This document shows positions 53,475 through 62,766 of a stretch of 64,000 bases of DNA, one piece after another. This DNA is from Bacillus thuringiensis. GTDB lineage: Bacteria > Bacillota > Bacilli > Bacillales > Bacillaceae_G. The first letter of the stretch is position 1. Each line of letters opens with the position of its first letter. A program made the position numbers and the translations under genes. Location of the stretch: contig NZ_CP155559.1 of the NCBI RefSeq assembly GCF_022095615.2, forward strand, positions 865,501 through 929,500, read 5' to 3'. The notes below the pieces were generated by a model that was not told the origin of the DNA, made no database searches, and worked only from the letters and a program-made list of their open reading frames with translations.

Positions 53475-53731
53475 TGATACAAAAGGTCAGGTATAGATTT
53501 ATGGAAAAGGCACTATGAAATGTGTCTTTTTGTTTTGGGTATAGAAAAATAATCCAGAAAACTTATATTTTAGTATATAATTTAAAATGAGAATGGCGTG
53601 TAATAATATTTTTAATGGTAAAAGAGAACTTTTGATCATTTTTTATTATTATAACTTATTTATTTGTATATATTTATATTTAATTTATATAAATATAAAA
53701 CACGCATAATATGAAAAAAGAGGGGATTCTT

Positions 53732-55498
53732 GTGGGTTTACATATTATACCGAATGATTTGCCGAGCTTGACTCCAGGTGAGAGAAAAGTACTGGAAAAG
53801 GTTCGGTCTTTATATAAAGATGTGCAAAGAGAAGCGTATTTATATATTCAGCCAAGAATTAGACATTTAGAACCTGATTTTATTTTAATTGATTCACAAA
53901 GAGGTGTAACCATCTTTGAAGTGAAGGATTGGGAACTTTCTTACATTAGAAGAGCGGATAGAAGAAAAATAGATTTAGCAGATGGGAAACAGGTAGATAA
54001 TCCGTTTTGTAAAGCTAACTTATACCATACAGCAGCACAGAGATTATTTAGTTTGCAAGATGTTTTAAAAAATGAACGGAACGAATTAAAGTTTAAATTA
54101 CATACTAATGTTATATTTCCGTATCTTCATTCTAATAAGATTGAAGAGAGTGGATTAGATCAAGTATTTAATCAGCCACCAGCGCAGTGTATTTCATCTG
54201 ACATGTTAAGTACAGTAAATATAAATCAATTATTTAAAAATGAATTTAGTTTCGTAGAAGAAGATGAAATTATTGCAATAAGAACACTATTATTTCCGGA
54301 AATTAAGGTTAGTTGTAGCGATAATCAAATCAGTACAAAAGAATTAATTACAGCACTAGATGCAGAGCAAGAGCGTTTCGCGAAGCGTGTACCGTACGGT
54401 CACTATATGGTAACTGGAGTTCCGGGTAGTGGGAAAACGGTTTTATTGCTAGCTCGTGCAATTCATCTAGTACGTGAACATCCAGAATGGAAAATAAAAA
54501 TATTAACGTATAATAGGTCGTTAAAAACAAAAATTGAAAACAAATTGAATTCTTTAGCAGCTGATCTTGCCTTTATGAATGTGCGCTTGGAGAATATAGA
54601 TGTTAGCACTTTTCATAAATTTGCGCTAGATACAGCAAGTATATGTGTACCCCAAAAAAATACAGTGAAGTGGTGGAATGAAGAATTGCCGGAAGTAGCT
54701 ATACAGAGAGCTCAATCATCATATGATGCTGTTTTAGTGGACGAATACCAAGACTTTCTAGATGATTGGATTCGATTATGTGTGAAGTCTTGTAAAGAAC
54801 ATACGTATGTTAATAATCAAAAGGAAACTGTTACTGGGATAAATTTATTTTTAGCAGGAGATAGACTACAGAGCATTTATAATAACTCAGATCATAGTTG
54901 GAAGAGCTTAGGTATTGATATGCGCGGGAGAAGTTCTTTATTAAAGAAATCTTATCGTGCTGGTAGTCAACATATAGATTTAGCCCTTAATTTCTTGAAA
55001 CAAGAAAAGAAATTGGAAGAGGAAGTAAATAAATTTTATTGTCCAATGAGTGAACTATCTTTTGAGAACGAAATGAAAGATGGAGTTAGTTTTATTGAAG
55101 GATCATATGAAGATATTAGTAATAAAGTTTACGAGCTTATTAAGCGCGAGGGCTATAAGCCAGAAGATATATTGATTTTATGCAGAGAGCGAAAAGATTG
55201 TGAGAGTATACAGGAAAAACTAAATCATGAAATACGTCAAAAAGTAAAAGTTACAAAAAATATTACTGAAGGACATTTAATTATAACAACATATCATTCA
55301 TCAAAAGGTCTTGAGGCACCAATTGTATTTTTAGTTGATGTAGATAAGTTTGAGAGAATGCAGCTTGAACAAAATGATATTAAACTCCGCAAGTTACTAT
55401 ATGTAGGCATGACAAGATCATCTGAGCATTTATACATTCATGCTGGAAGTTATGATAAACCTTCCTTTGGACAAGTATTAAGGAACGAAATATCTTGA
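53732..55498 (+). CDS. NERD-domain nuclease fused to UvrD-like helicase
   Basis: A 588-residue protein. An N-terminal NERD (nuclease-related) domain covers about 1-150, with LEPDFILIDSQRGVTIFEVK holding the acidic and E-x-K residues. The superfamily 1 helicase follows: Walker A GVPGSGKTV near 229-237, VLVDEYQDF, FLAGDRLQSIY, KSYRAGSQHI, TTYHSSKGLEAP and LLYVGMTRSSEHLYIH. I prefer the GTG at 53732 because AGAGGGG precedes it; ATG 53711 lacks a site. The 2B region appears reduced. It probably processes DNA ends of foreign or damaged DNA. Confidence 0.88.
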   Translation: MGLHIIPNDLPSLTPGERKVLEKVRSLYKDVQREAYLYIQPRIRHLEPDFILIDSQRGVTIFEVKDWELSYIRRADRRKIDLADGKQVDNPFCKANLYHTAAQRLFSLQDVLKNERNELKFKLHTNVIFPYLHSNKIEESGLDQVFNQPPAQCISSDMLSTVNINQLFKNEFSFVEEDEIIAIRTLLFPEIKVSCSDNQISTKELITALDAEQERFAKRVPYGHYMVTGVPGSGKTVLLLARAIHLVREHPEWKIKILTYNRSLKTKIENKLNSLAADLAFMNVRLENIDVSTFHKFALDTASICVPQKNTVKWWNEELPEVAIQRAQSSYDAVLVDEYQDFLDDWIRLCVKSCKEHTYVNNQKETVTGINLFLAGDRLQSIYNNSDHSWKSLGIDMRGRSSLLKKSYRAGSQHIDLALNFLKQEKKLEEEVNKFYCPMSELSFENEMKDGVSFIEGSYEDISNKVYELIKREGYKPEDILILCRERKDCESIQEKLNHEIRQKVKVTKNITEGHLIITTYHSSKGLEAPIVFLVDVDKFERMQLEQNDIKLRKLLYVGMTRSSEHLYIHAGSYDKPSFGQVLRNEIS

Positions 55499-55574
55499 GG
55501 GTATCCTTGAAAATCTAAAGAGGAGTATAATTGAACTGAATGATAAAACATTAAAGGTGTAGGACGGGGGAATT

Positions 55575-56783
55575 ATGATGATACATACTTTAGTAAGGGG
55601 ACAAAAGATAGACGTCACAAAGAATCATCCGGGGATTAGAGGAGTACTGGTAGATTTAACTTGGGATGCCCCGATGAATATGGATGTAGATGCATCAGCT
55701 TTTTTAGTAGGGTTTAATGGGAAAATTACTAAAGAAGAAGATTTCGTTTTCTATGGACAACCTTATTCTAGTTGTCGATCTGTTCAATTGGACCAAAATG
55801 AAACAAATGGAAATAAACAAAGATTTTCGATAGATTTTACTCATATAAAAGATGACGTACAAAAGATTGTATTTTCGATTACAATTCATAATGCCGAAGA
55901 GAAGAAACAGGCGCTACGAGATGTTTCACATATTCAATTAAAAATAAGCAACGCACAATCAGGATTAGAAATTATTCATTTTCCTATCACACATCCATTT
56001 ACAGATGAGAGTGCCATTATTGTTGGAGAGCTGTATCGACATGGGGGAGGATGGAAGTTCAATCCTATTGGAGCTGGCTATTTTGGTGGGTTAGCTGCAT
56101 TGTGTAAAAATTTTGGGATAGAAATCGCAGAGGATGAAAAACAAACTGCTCCTCCTGTAGAGAAGAAAATAGTTCCTACTTCACCTCCAGTACAAAAAAT
56201 TATTAATGTAGTTAAGGTTGAATTGAAGAAAAAACAATCTATAAATATACAAAAATCTAAAATGGTAACAGCTACTTTAGAGTGGGAAACAAATAAAGAC
56301 CTAGACTTATATTGTTTTTACGTGACAACTAATGGAGAGATAGGAAAGGTTTATTATAAAAATCTAGGTTCATCTAAAGTGGCACCGTATATTGTGTTGG
56401 ACGGTGATTCACAAGAGCCAGGAAAAGAAACAATCCGTATTTACCGACCAGAAGCTTTAAAATATATTTTATTTGCTGCGTATAGTGCTGTCGGAAATGG
56501 AATAGGTAGTTTCTATTCTATGAAAGCTAAAGCTGTTGTCGATAATCATATGGGAAGCGTTGTAACAGCACCATTATTAGAAATAAATGACCATGCTTAT
56601 TGGGTGTGCATTGCTCATATTGATTTCACCAATTTAAATGAGATGAAAATTTCACATGTAGAAAGTTACTCAAAAGACCATTCAGAGGCTTCACCACTGC
56701 TGTACGAGAATGGGAAGTTCCGAATGGATGTTGGGCCGATTGAATTTAAAAATGAAGAGGATTATCAGAAGTATTATAAATAA
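55575..56783 (+). CDS. Double TerD-domain protein
   Basis: A 402-residue cytoplasmic protein with two TerD/TerA-type calcium-binding beta-sandwich domains. The first (about 1-190) has VDLTWDAPMNMDVDASAFLVG and ELYRHGGGWKFNPIG. A proline-rich linker (about 195-215) follows. The second domain (about 220-400) has ATLEWETNKDLDLYCFYV. The first has the usual D-x-D and RHGGGWKF signature; the second is degenerate. TerD proteins belong to the tellurium-resistance/stress module often found near nucleases. The rest of the ter operon is absent. Confidence 0.85.
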   Translation: MMIHTLVRGQKIDVTKNHPGIRGVLVDLTWDAPMNMDVDASAFLVGFNGKITKEEDFVFYGQPYSSCRSVQLDQNETNGNKQRFSIDFTHIKDDVQKIVFSITIHNAEEKKQALRDVSHIQLKISNAQSGLEIIHFPITHPFTDESAIIVGELYRHGGGWKFNPIGAGYFGGLAALCKNFGIEIAEDEKQTAPPVEKKIVPTSPPVQKIINVVKVELKKKQSINIQKSKMVTATLEWETNKDLDLYCFYVTTNGEIGKVYYKNLGSSKVAPYIVLDGDSQEPGKETIRIYRPEALKYILFAAYSAVGNGIGSFYSMKAKAVVDNHMGSVVTAPLLEINDHAYWVCIAHIDFTNLNEMKISHVESYSKDHSEASPLLYENGKFRMDVGPIEFKNEEDYQKYYK

Positions 56784-56791
56784 TAAAGTAG

Positions 56792-56822
56792 AAAATCATA
56801 CATCGTATTGTATGATTTTTCT
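56792..56822 (+). terminator. Terminator of the TerD gene
   Basis: AAAATCATACA/TGTATGATTTT hairpin with T run. Confidence 0.85.
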
Positions 56823-56882
56823 TTTAGACATAGTTTGGTAAAATAGTAGTAATTGTAATTTATTGTAACGGTGGGGATGAAA

Positions 56883-59414
56883 ATGTTAGAGCAACTCATA
56901 ATTGAATTGGCTAAATCAATGAAGCAGGCTAAAGATATAAATGGTGATAAAAATTATTTAATTATAAATAAGGATGATGAAGGATTAGACGTTGAAATGA
57001 AAATTTCACGTGGACAATATGAAGAAGAAGCGTCTTATTTTAAAGTGAGCTTTGAACTTCTTAAAAACACTTGGGAAAAGTTTATCGCTATGCGTACGGT
57101 AAAAAGTGAGAATTTCGGACAAGCAGGTGAATGTAATGTTTTCTTGTTAGCTCTCTTTTCACAGCTGCCATTTGTGAATGTAATGGAATCAGGAGCTATT
57201 ACATTTAAAGAATTCCAAACCGATAACCTACCAAGCGAAAAATACGATAAAGTCATGCTCTTTTTAGAAGAGATAATGAATGGTACATATAATCCAAGTA
57301 AGTTACGTGAACAAACGGATGAAAATTTATATAGAGTGAAATCTAATGCGCGCCAAGATTTAAGATTGTTGGGCTTTTTGACTGAATCTCATGAAATGAA
57401 TCAGCTGCTATTAAGCGAATATGTTCAATCGGAAGATAAGAAAAACTACATGGCACAGCTAGTTTTAAAACAAGAATATTTCCGTCATGCTTTATTTGTT
57501 CTTGGATTGTTAGAGAAGTATTCAAAGGATGAAAAGAAAGAAGCTCTAGTTGATTTTGGAATGACGATTGTCCGAAATTCATTAGGGGATAATTTGATGG
57601 TCGAATCGGTAGCGAAGAGGCGAACAAATAACTTACTAGATTGGCTTGAACAAGTAGGACTAATTAATGATGAATGGATTCCTGTTGAACCATATGTAAA
57701 AGATGATGGAGAAAAGGGCGGTAGTATGGACAGTAATTTACGTGAAAAGTTTTTAACGGTTATGAATGAGTATTTACAGGCGAGAACAGAAAGATTTGCA
57801 GGTCATAAAATGGGAGCGGTTGTTAGGCATGAAATGCCAACGGAAATAACGAGATTACCATTTATTAATCATAATCAATATGTTGTCACAGGATCAGTTG
57901 GACAAGGGAATTGGGCTGCTGTTCCGTGGCTTGCGATTATGAATAAAGACATTACGACATCTACTCAAAGAGGTTATTATATCGTTTACTTATTTAGTGA
58001 AGATATGGAGCGATTATATTTAACGCTGGCGCAAGGTGTAACGGAAACAACTAAAGAAGAAATGCAAAAAATTAAAGAAGAGATTCGAGAGCAAATACAT
58101 ATGTCCCAAAAGGTGAAGAAAGATGACGAGATCTTCCTAGGTACAAGCCAAAAAGCAAAAGGATATGCGAATTCAACAGCGTCTTATATTGCGTACGATG
58201 CTAATAAAATGCCAAGTGAAAAAGAGTTAGTAGAGGATCTAGAAGAAATGCTTCGCTATTATGAGGGATTCATAGCTTATAAAGAGAAAGGAACGAAATA
58301 TGAAATGATCTATGAGAGGAAAGAAGTGTATTTAGATCAGCAATCAATTATTGATCATGTGTCTTCTTATATTCAAAGTAAAGGTTTCTTTTATGAGAAA
58401 AAGGATCTTATTAATTTCTTCCTTTCATTAAAGACGAAGCCATTTGTGATTTTGTCAGGTATTTCCGGTACAGGGAAAACGAAAATTGTACAGTGGTTTG
58501 CGGAGAGTTTAGGGGCTACAGAAGAGAATGGACAATTTACGCTTATTCCGGTTCGACCTGATTGGAGTGATAGCTCTGATTTACTCGGTTATGTGAATCT
58601 TCAAGGGGAATTTCAAGAAAGACCGTTAATTAAGGTGCTTGAAGCCGCGGATGCAAATCCAAATAGACCTTATTTTGTAGTATTGGATGAGATGAACTTA
58701 GCTCGAGTGGAATACTATTTTAGTGATTTTTTAAGTGTAATTGAGAGCCGTAAATGGAAAGATGGGAAAATTGTTACGTCACCAGTACTTCCAGAATCAA
58801 TTACGAATAAGCATATTACAATTCCATCAAATGTATATATTATCGGAACTGTAAATATGGATGAAACGACACATCCGTTAAGTAAGAAAGTATTAGATCG
58901 CGCGAATACAATTGAATTTAATACCGTTAACTTAGATTATTTTAATTTCTTAATGGACGTAGAAGAGAAGGAAGCTGAAATTGCTTCAAATCGCTCTTTA
59001 GAAACCGAATATCTTCATTTAAAAGAGTGCTTTAAAGAAAACGAAGATCTTGTGAGAAACATATCAACTATTTTAATAGAAATAAATAAAACACTTGAAC
59101 CAGTTGGAGCTCAAGTTGGATATCGTATACGAGACGAAATTTGCTTTTATATGGCATATAACGAACAAGGGAAGTTACTATCGTTTGATGAGGCGCTTGA
59201 TTATCAAATATATCAAAAGATTTTACCGCGTCTTGCAGGGAGCGATGGAAGAACAGAAGAGGTATTAAAGCAGTTGTATGTATTATGTACAAGTGAAGAA
59301 TATGATAGTGGCAATAATGACGCTTCGTATGCTAAGTATCCTCGTTCAGCTAACAAGTTGTCTCATATGTTAAGGAGGTTCGAGTATGATGGTTTCACCT
59401 CTTTCTGGATCTAA
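56883..59414 (+). CDS. McrB-like AAA+ NTPase
   Basis: An 843-residue motor. An uncharacterised helical N-terminal region (about 1-290) is followed by a MrcB_N/DUF3578-type domain (about 295-450) with GSVGQGNWAAVPWLAIMNKD and RGYYIVYLFS. The AAA_5/McrB module then has Walker A GISGTGKT at 526-533, Walker B VVLDEMNLARVEYY and the McrB-type sensor GTVNMDETTHPLS. McrB proteins are usually GTPases that drive DNA translocation for a nuclease partner. GGTGGGG fits ATG 56883; ATG 56877 and GTG 56871 are also open. The end overlaps the next gene by 29 bases. Confidence 0.9.
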   Translation: MLEQLIIELAKSMKQAKDINGDKNYLIINKDDEGLDVEMKISRGQYEEEASYFKVSFELLKNTWEKFIAMRTVKSENFGQAGECNVFLLALFSQLPFVNVMESGAITFKEFQTDNLPSEKYDKVMLFLEEIMNGTYNPSKLREQTDENLYRVKSNARQDLRLLGFLTESHEMNQLLLSEYVQSEDKKNYMAQLVLKQEYFRHALFVLGLLEKYSKDEKKEALVDFGMTIVRNSLGDNLMVESVAKRRTNNLLDWLEQVGLINDEWIPVEPYVKDDGEKGGSMDSNLREKFLTVMNEYLQARTERFAGHKMGAVVRHEMPTEITRLPFINHNQYVVTGSVGQGNWAAVPWLAIMNKDITTSTQRGYYIVYLFSEDMERLYLTLAQGVTETTKEEMQKIKEEIREQIHMSQKVKKDDEIFLGTSQKAKGYANSTASYIAYDANKMPSEKELVEDLEEMLRYYEGFIAYKEKGTKYEMIYERKEVYLDQQSIIDHVSSYIQSKGFFYEKKDLINFFLSLKTKPFVILSGISGTGKTKIVQWFAESLGATEENGQFTLIPVRPDWSDSSDLLGYVNLQGEFQERPLIKVLEAADANPNRPYFVVLDEMNLARVEYYFSDFLSVIESRKWKDGKIVTSPVLPESITNKHITIPSNVYIIGTVNMDETTHPLSKKVLDRANTIEFNTVNLDYFNFLMDVEEKEAEIASNRSLETEYLHLKECFKENEDLVRNISTILIEINKTLEPVGAQVGYRIRDEICFYMAYNEQGKLLSFDEALDYQIYQKILPRLAGSDGRTEEVLKQLYVLCTSEEYDSGNNDASYAKYPRSANKLSHMLRRFEYDGFTSFWI

Positions 59415-61833
59415 TAATGAGATAGAGCTAGTTAAGATTGAAACAGAGGAGCTATCATTGACGATTAAGGGAAATCCTTATCATGAAAAATACGAGAGTT
59501 TAAAAGAATATCACGCTATGAACGCCGATGAGATGATGTATTTTCATGTAGATGGGAAGGCAGAATCTGTTTCTGTATTTGATGCGAGATTGCAGAGGTT
59601 AGAAGAATGGAACGAACACCCGCCAATCTTTTTTGAAAATAGAAGTTATCAGCTTGTTGTTGTTCCGAAAAATAACAGGCAGCTCTCTTTTTATCATGAA
59701 CATCCGGGTTTTCGAAAGCAAGTTAGTTCTATTCAAATGGGGTCACTTCATGTGTTGATGGGGAATCTTTCGTTTCCAAATGAAGTAGGAAATACAACGT
59801 TTGAAATTAAAGATGATCAAGCTACTTTATTAACTGTTACATTTGAAGTTTTCCCGGCAAAACTTGATTATAAGGATGATTACAGAGCCTTATTAGATGA
59901 AGTAAATGATGAAATTTATAATTTAGCGTTTCATTTATTGAAAAGAACTTACTTAGGAGCGTCTGCAATTTACGCTACAAATCCATCGAAGAGTGAATTT
60001 TATCGTATTTTAAATGATTCCTTTGAGCGATTTATGAAGTCGATCTCTCATATTAAAAGACAACCGCATCATACGCTTATGACTAGGCATCAACTTGTAC
60101 GAGGAGAAAAAATTCGTAAATTGGATTCTGTCGGAATGAACTATTTGCGAAAGCGACCACACTTGCTGCAAGGAGAAAACAGTATACCGACTAAAGGGAT
60201 TACAGCTTATAAGGAAGTGTCTTATGATACGCTGGAAAATCGATTTGTTAAATGGATGATTCAAAGAATCGTACATAAAATAGATGATCTACTTAAGGCG
60301 CTAGAGTCAAAATCTAGATATACACGTGGTGTAACGGATGAAGATTTGCTAGAGCGTGTAAAAAATATGAAGTATCGAATGAAAAATGAATTGAACGATC
60401 CATTTTGGAGAGGAATCGGAAAATTAGATCGATCAGTTTTTTCACTCGTTATCCAAATGGCAGCAGGCTATAGAGATGCGTATCAAATCTTCTTAATGCT
60501 ATCGCGAGGCTTAACATTACGAGGACAAATTTTCAAAATGTCAGTAAAAGATGTGGCTAGATTATACGAATACTGGACGTATTTAAAACTCGGACAAATT
60601 CTATCTAAAAAATATATACCGCTCCATCAAGACGTTATTCAAGTTAAACAAGATGGTTTATACGTAACGCTTGATGAAAGTAAAACTGCAAAAAGAACGT
60701 TCAAGCATCCAGTCACTGATGAAGTAATAGAACTTTATTTCCAGAAAAGAAACGGTAGACTACCAACAGTTACACAAAAACCAGATACGATGCTCGCTAT
60801 TGAGAAAAAGGGAAAGAACTATCAATATCAATACATTTTTGATGCAAAATACCGAATTGATTTTGCTGAAAAAGCTCATTACAAAAGGAAGTATGGCACT
60901 CCTGGTCCAATGGAAGAAGACATTAATACAATGCATCGTTACAGAGACGCACTAGTAGTAGAACAAGAAGGACCATTTGAGCGAACAGCTTACGGAGCGT
61001 ACGTACTATTCCCGTGGAACCAAGAGGAAGAATACGAGAACCATCCATTTTATAAAAGTATCGAAAAAGTAAATATCGGTGGCTTTCCATTCTTACCAAA
61101 CGTAACAAGACTAGTCGAACAATTTCTAGATCATCTCATTGAAAAAAGCCCAGAAGAAATTATAAGAGAAGGTATCCTTCCAAGAGGAACAAAAGAAGAA
61201 TGGCACTCTTCACTAGAAGAAAAAGTATTAGTGGGCAGCGTGAAAACTGAAAATCACTATGAAACGTATAGAAAGAATGGCTTATATCAGTTACCAGCCA
61301 TACAGCTAAAATCAGGATGGCAAGAAGCAAAGTACATAGCATTATATGCACCGAAAAAATGGCACGGAGAAAAAGGTGGCATTCAATACGTAGCCAAAAT
61401 CAAACACATTCAAATGCCACAAAACGATGAGTATGTACATTTCGAACTAGAGCCATGGAAAAAACTAGACCACCTCATTCGTCCAGTAGGATATGGTATT
61501 CAAACATACACCATAACAACTATGTCGTTATTAAAAGAAGTACAAGAACTCCCAGAACTCTTCATGAAGTCAAAAGAAGAACGAACTCTTTGGAAAACAC
61601 TGCGTCGTTTTACGAAACAAGTTAAGGTGGAACTGGATCATAACAACTTAGATGAGGCATCTTCTATTAAGAGTTATTATGTGCAGGATGTTCAGATTTG
61701 GGTTGATTATGAGAATGGGGTTGTTATGGTTGGGAGAGATGGGCGTGTTAAGGAAGTTCCTTTGGAGTTCGTTGTTGGTAGGGGATCGGTGTTGTTTAGG
61801 GAAGTTTTAGAAGTATTGAATGTTGGGGAATAG
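59386..61833 (+). CDS. DUF2357/McrC-like PD-(D/E)XK nuclease
   Basis: An 815-residue protein: a beta-rich N-terminal DUF2357 part (about 1-260), a helical middle, and a C-terminal nuclease core with Asp467 (KPDTML) and Asp486-Ala-Lys488 (FDAKYRID), the PD-(D/E)XK pattern. A further domain of about 170 residues follows. It plays the McrC role beside the McrB-like ATPase. AAGGAGGTTCGAGT lies inside the end of the upstream gene, so translation is coupled. Codon use flips from C-ending to G-ending near 61620. Confidence 0.88.
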   Translation: MMVSPLSGSNNEIELVKIETEELSLTIKGNPYHEKYESLKEYHAMNADEMMYFHVDGKAESVSVFDARLQRLEEWNEHPPIFFENRSYQLVVVPKNNRQLSFYHEHPGFRKQVSSIQMGSLHVLMGNLSFPNEVGNTTFEIKDDQATLLTVTFEVFPAKLDYKDDYRALLDEVNDEIYNLAFHLLKRTYLGASAIYATNPSKSEFYRILNDSFERFMKSISHIKRQPHHTLMTRHQLVRGEKIRKLDSVGMNYLRKRPHLLQGENSIPTKGITAYKEVSYDTLENRFVKWMIQRIVHKIDDLLKALESKSRYTRGVTDEDLLERVKNMKYRMKNELNDPFWRGIGKLDRSVFSLVIQMAAGYRDAYQIFLMLSRGLTLRGQIFKMSVKDVARLYEYWTYLKLGQILSKKYIPLHQDVIQVKQDGLYVTLDESKTAKRTFKHPVTDEVIELYFQKRNGRLPTVTQKPDTMLAIEKKGKNYQYQYIFDAKYRIDFAEKAHYKRKYGTPGPMEEDINTMHRYRDALVVEQEGPFERTAYGAYVLFPWNQEEEYENHPFYKSIEKVNIGGFPFLPNVTRLVEQFLDHLIEKSPEEIIREGILPRGTKEEWHSSLEEKVLVGSVKTENHYETYRKNGLYQLPAIQLKSGWQEAKYIALYAPKKWHGEKGGIQYVAKIKHIQMPQNDEYVHFELEPWKKLDHLIRPVGYGIQTYTITTMSLLKEVQELPELFMKSKEERTLWKTLRRFTKQVKVELDHNNLDEASSIKSYYVQDVQIWVDYENGVVMVGRDGRVKEVPLEFVVGRGSVLFREVLEVLNVGE

Positions 61834-62178
61834 AGTTTAGATACAAAGGGGATTAACTCATGAATAAGAGGCTAAGTTCATTTTTGCATGGGACAAATGA
61901 GTTTAGGTAAAGTGGAGAAATTTTTAAATATAATAGATAAATATTAGTTGGATAAAGTGCATTGTTAGTTATGGGAAGAAGAGTATATGAGGTATATGCT
62001 CTTCTTTTTATTTGTAAATAAAGTGGATGTAAATTTAAAATGATGACCTCCACCCTGTCAAGATAAAGGTCTAAATTCATCTATATTATTAAAATTTTCT
62101 ATATATTCCCTTGCACCTCCCCCAACGTCACCCCCTAACCTAAAGAAGACAAATCAAAAAGGGGGGACCAAACCACTC
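61834..62178. other. Gene-free stretch after the McrBC-like pair
   Basis: Holds a terminator hairpin (GAAGAGTATAT/ATATGCTCTTC plus T run, 61978-62012) that may end the nuclease transcript. The last part (62095-62160) is unusually C-rich on the plus strand. No gene is visible. Confidence 0.6.
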
Positions 62179-62500
62179 ATGAAAACCACCACAAAAGAAA
62201 ACAGAAACACCATCATCATGCTACTACTCTCAGCTGCAATAGGAATCTTTTCATCACTACTCATGTACATCACACTGGCACGTAAAAATAAGGTGTACAA
62301 ATACCATTGCCGAAAGGCGTTCAATTTTTCTTCTATTTAATATTAGTTCGCGTATTAGTGATGTTTTGTTTTGGATCGTATTTGTTTTTGAGGTAGTTCA
62401 AGTGATTTTTGTTGCGTGGAAAGTAATACGCGACGAGCCATATCGTTATTTCATTCGAATTCCGTTATTTAAAGAAGATAAGTACACGGTGGAAGGAGAA
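62179..62500 (+). pseudogene. Broken small membrane protein gene (DUF4870-like?)
   Basis: ATG 62179, after AAAGGGGGGACC, reads MKTTTKENRNTIIMLLL and one membrane helix. The next stop in that frame is near 62338. From about 62285 another frame carries a convincing second part with VLFWIVFVFEVVQVIFVAW and the tail IRDEPYRYFIRIPLFKED, ending TAG at 62500. The tail resembles the end of DUF4870-type proteins. A frameshift near 62290 would join the two. Confidence 0.5.
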
Positions 62501-62506
62501 TAGGTG

Positions 62507-62758
62507 ATGAAACAAGAAGTGGAGGTAAGGGGAAAGCGAACTTTTATCATGATTGCAGTATTTTTTATTGCAATTTATATCGTTTTACGAAAAAGAAAGT
62601 ATGAGCATTTTTATGATGGTATTAGCGAGTATGAAAATCGTTATAGAGGAAATGTTCCTTTTGTATTACTTGTTGTAGGATTGTTTCAATATTGTAGGCA
62701 GAATGAGATGAGTTTTTCTCATATGCTTCAGTATGCGAAAAAGAAGTTAGCGGAGTAG
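62507..62758 (+). CDS. Small membrane-anchored hypothetical protein, 83 aa
   Basis: One membrane helix (TFIMIAVFFIAIYIVL) then a basic cytoplasmic region (RKRKYEHFYDGISEYENRY) and a second weak hydrophobic stretch (VPFVLLVVGLF). GGAAGGAGAA before ATG 62507 is strong. The MerR gene starts eight bases after its stop, so they form one operon. Function unknown. Confidence 0.65.
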   Translation: MKQEVEVRGKRTFIMIAVFFIAIYIVLRKRKYEHFYDGISEYENRYRGNVPFVLLVVGLFQYCRQNEMSFSHMLQYAKKKLAE

Positions 62759-62766
62759 GTGATGAT

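Noticed and set aside
55575..56783. Complete tellurium-resistance operon
   Set aside because: Only one TerD-type gene is present; TerB, TerC and other partners are not found on either side.
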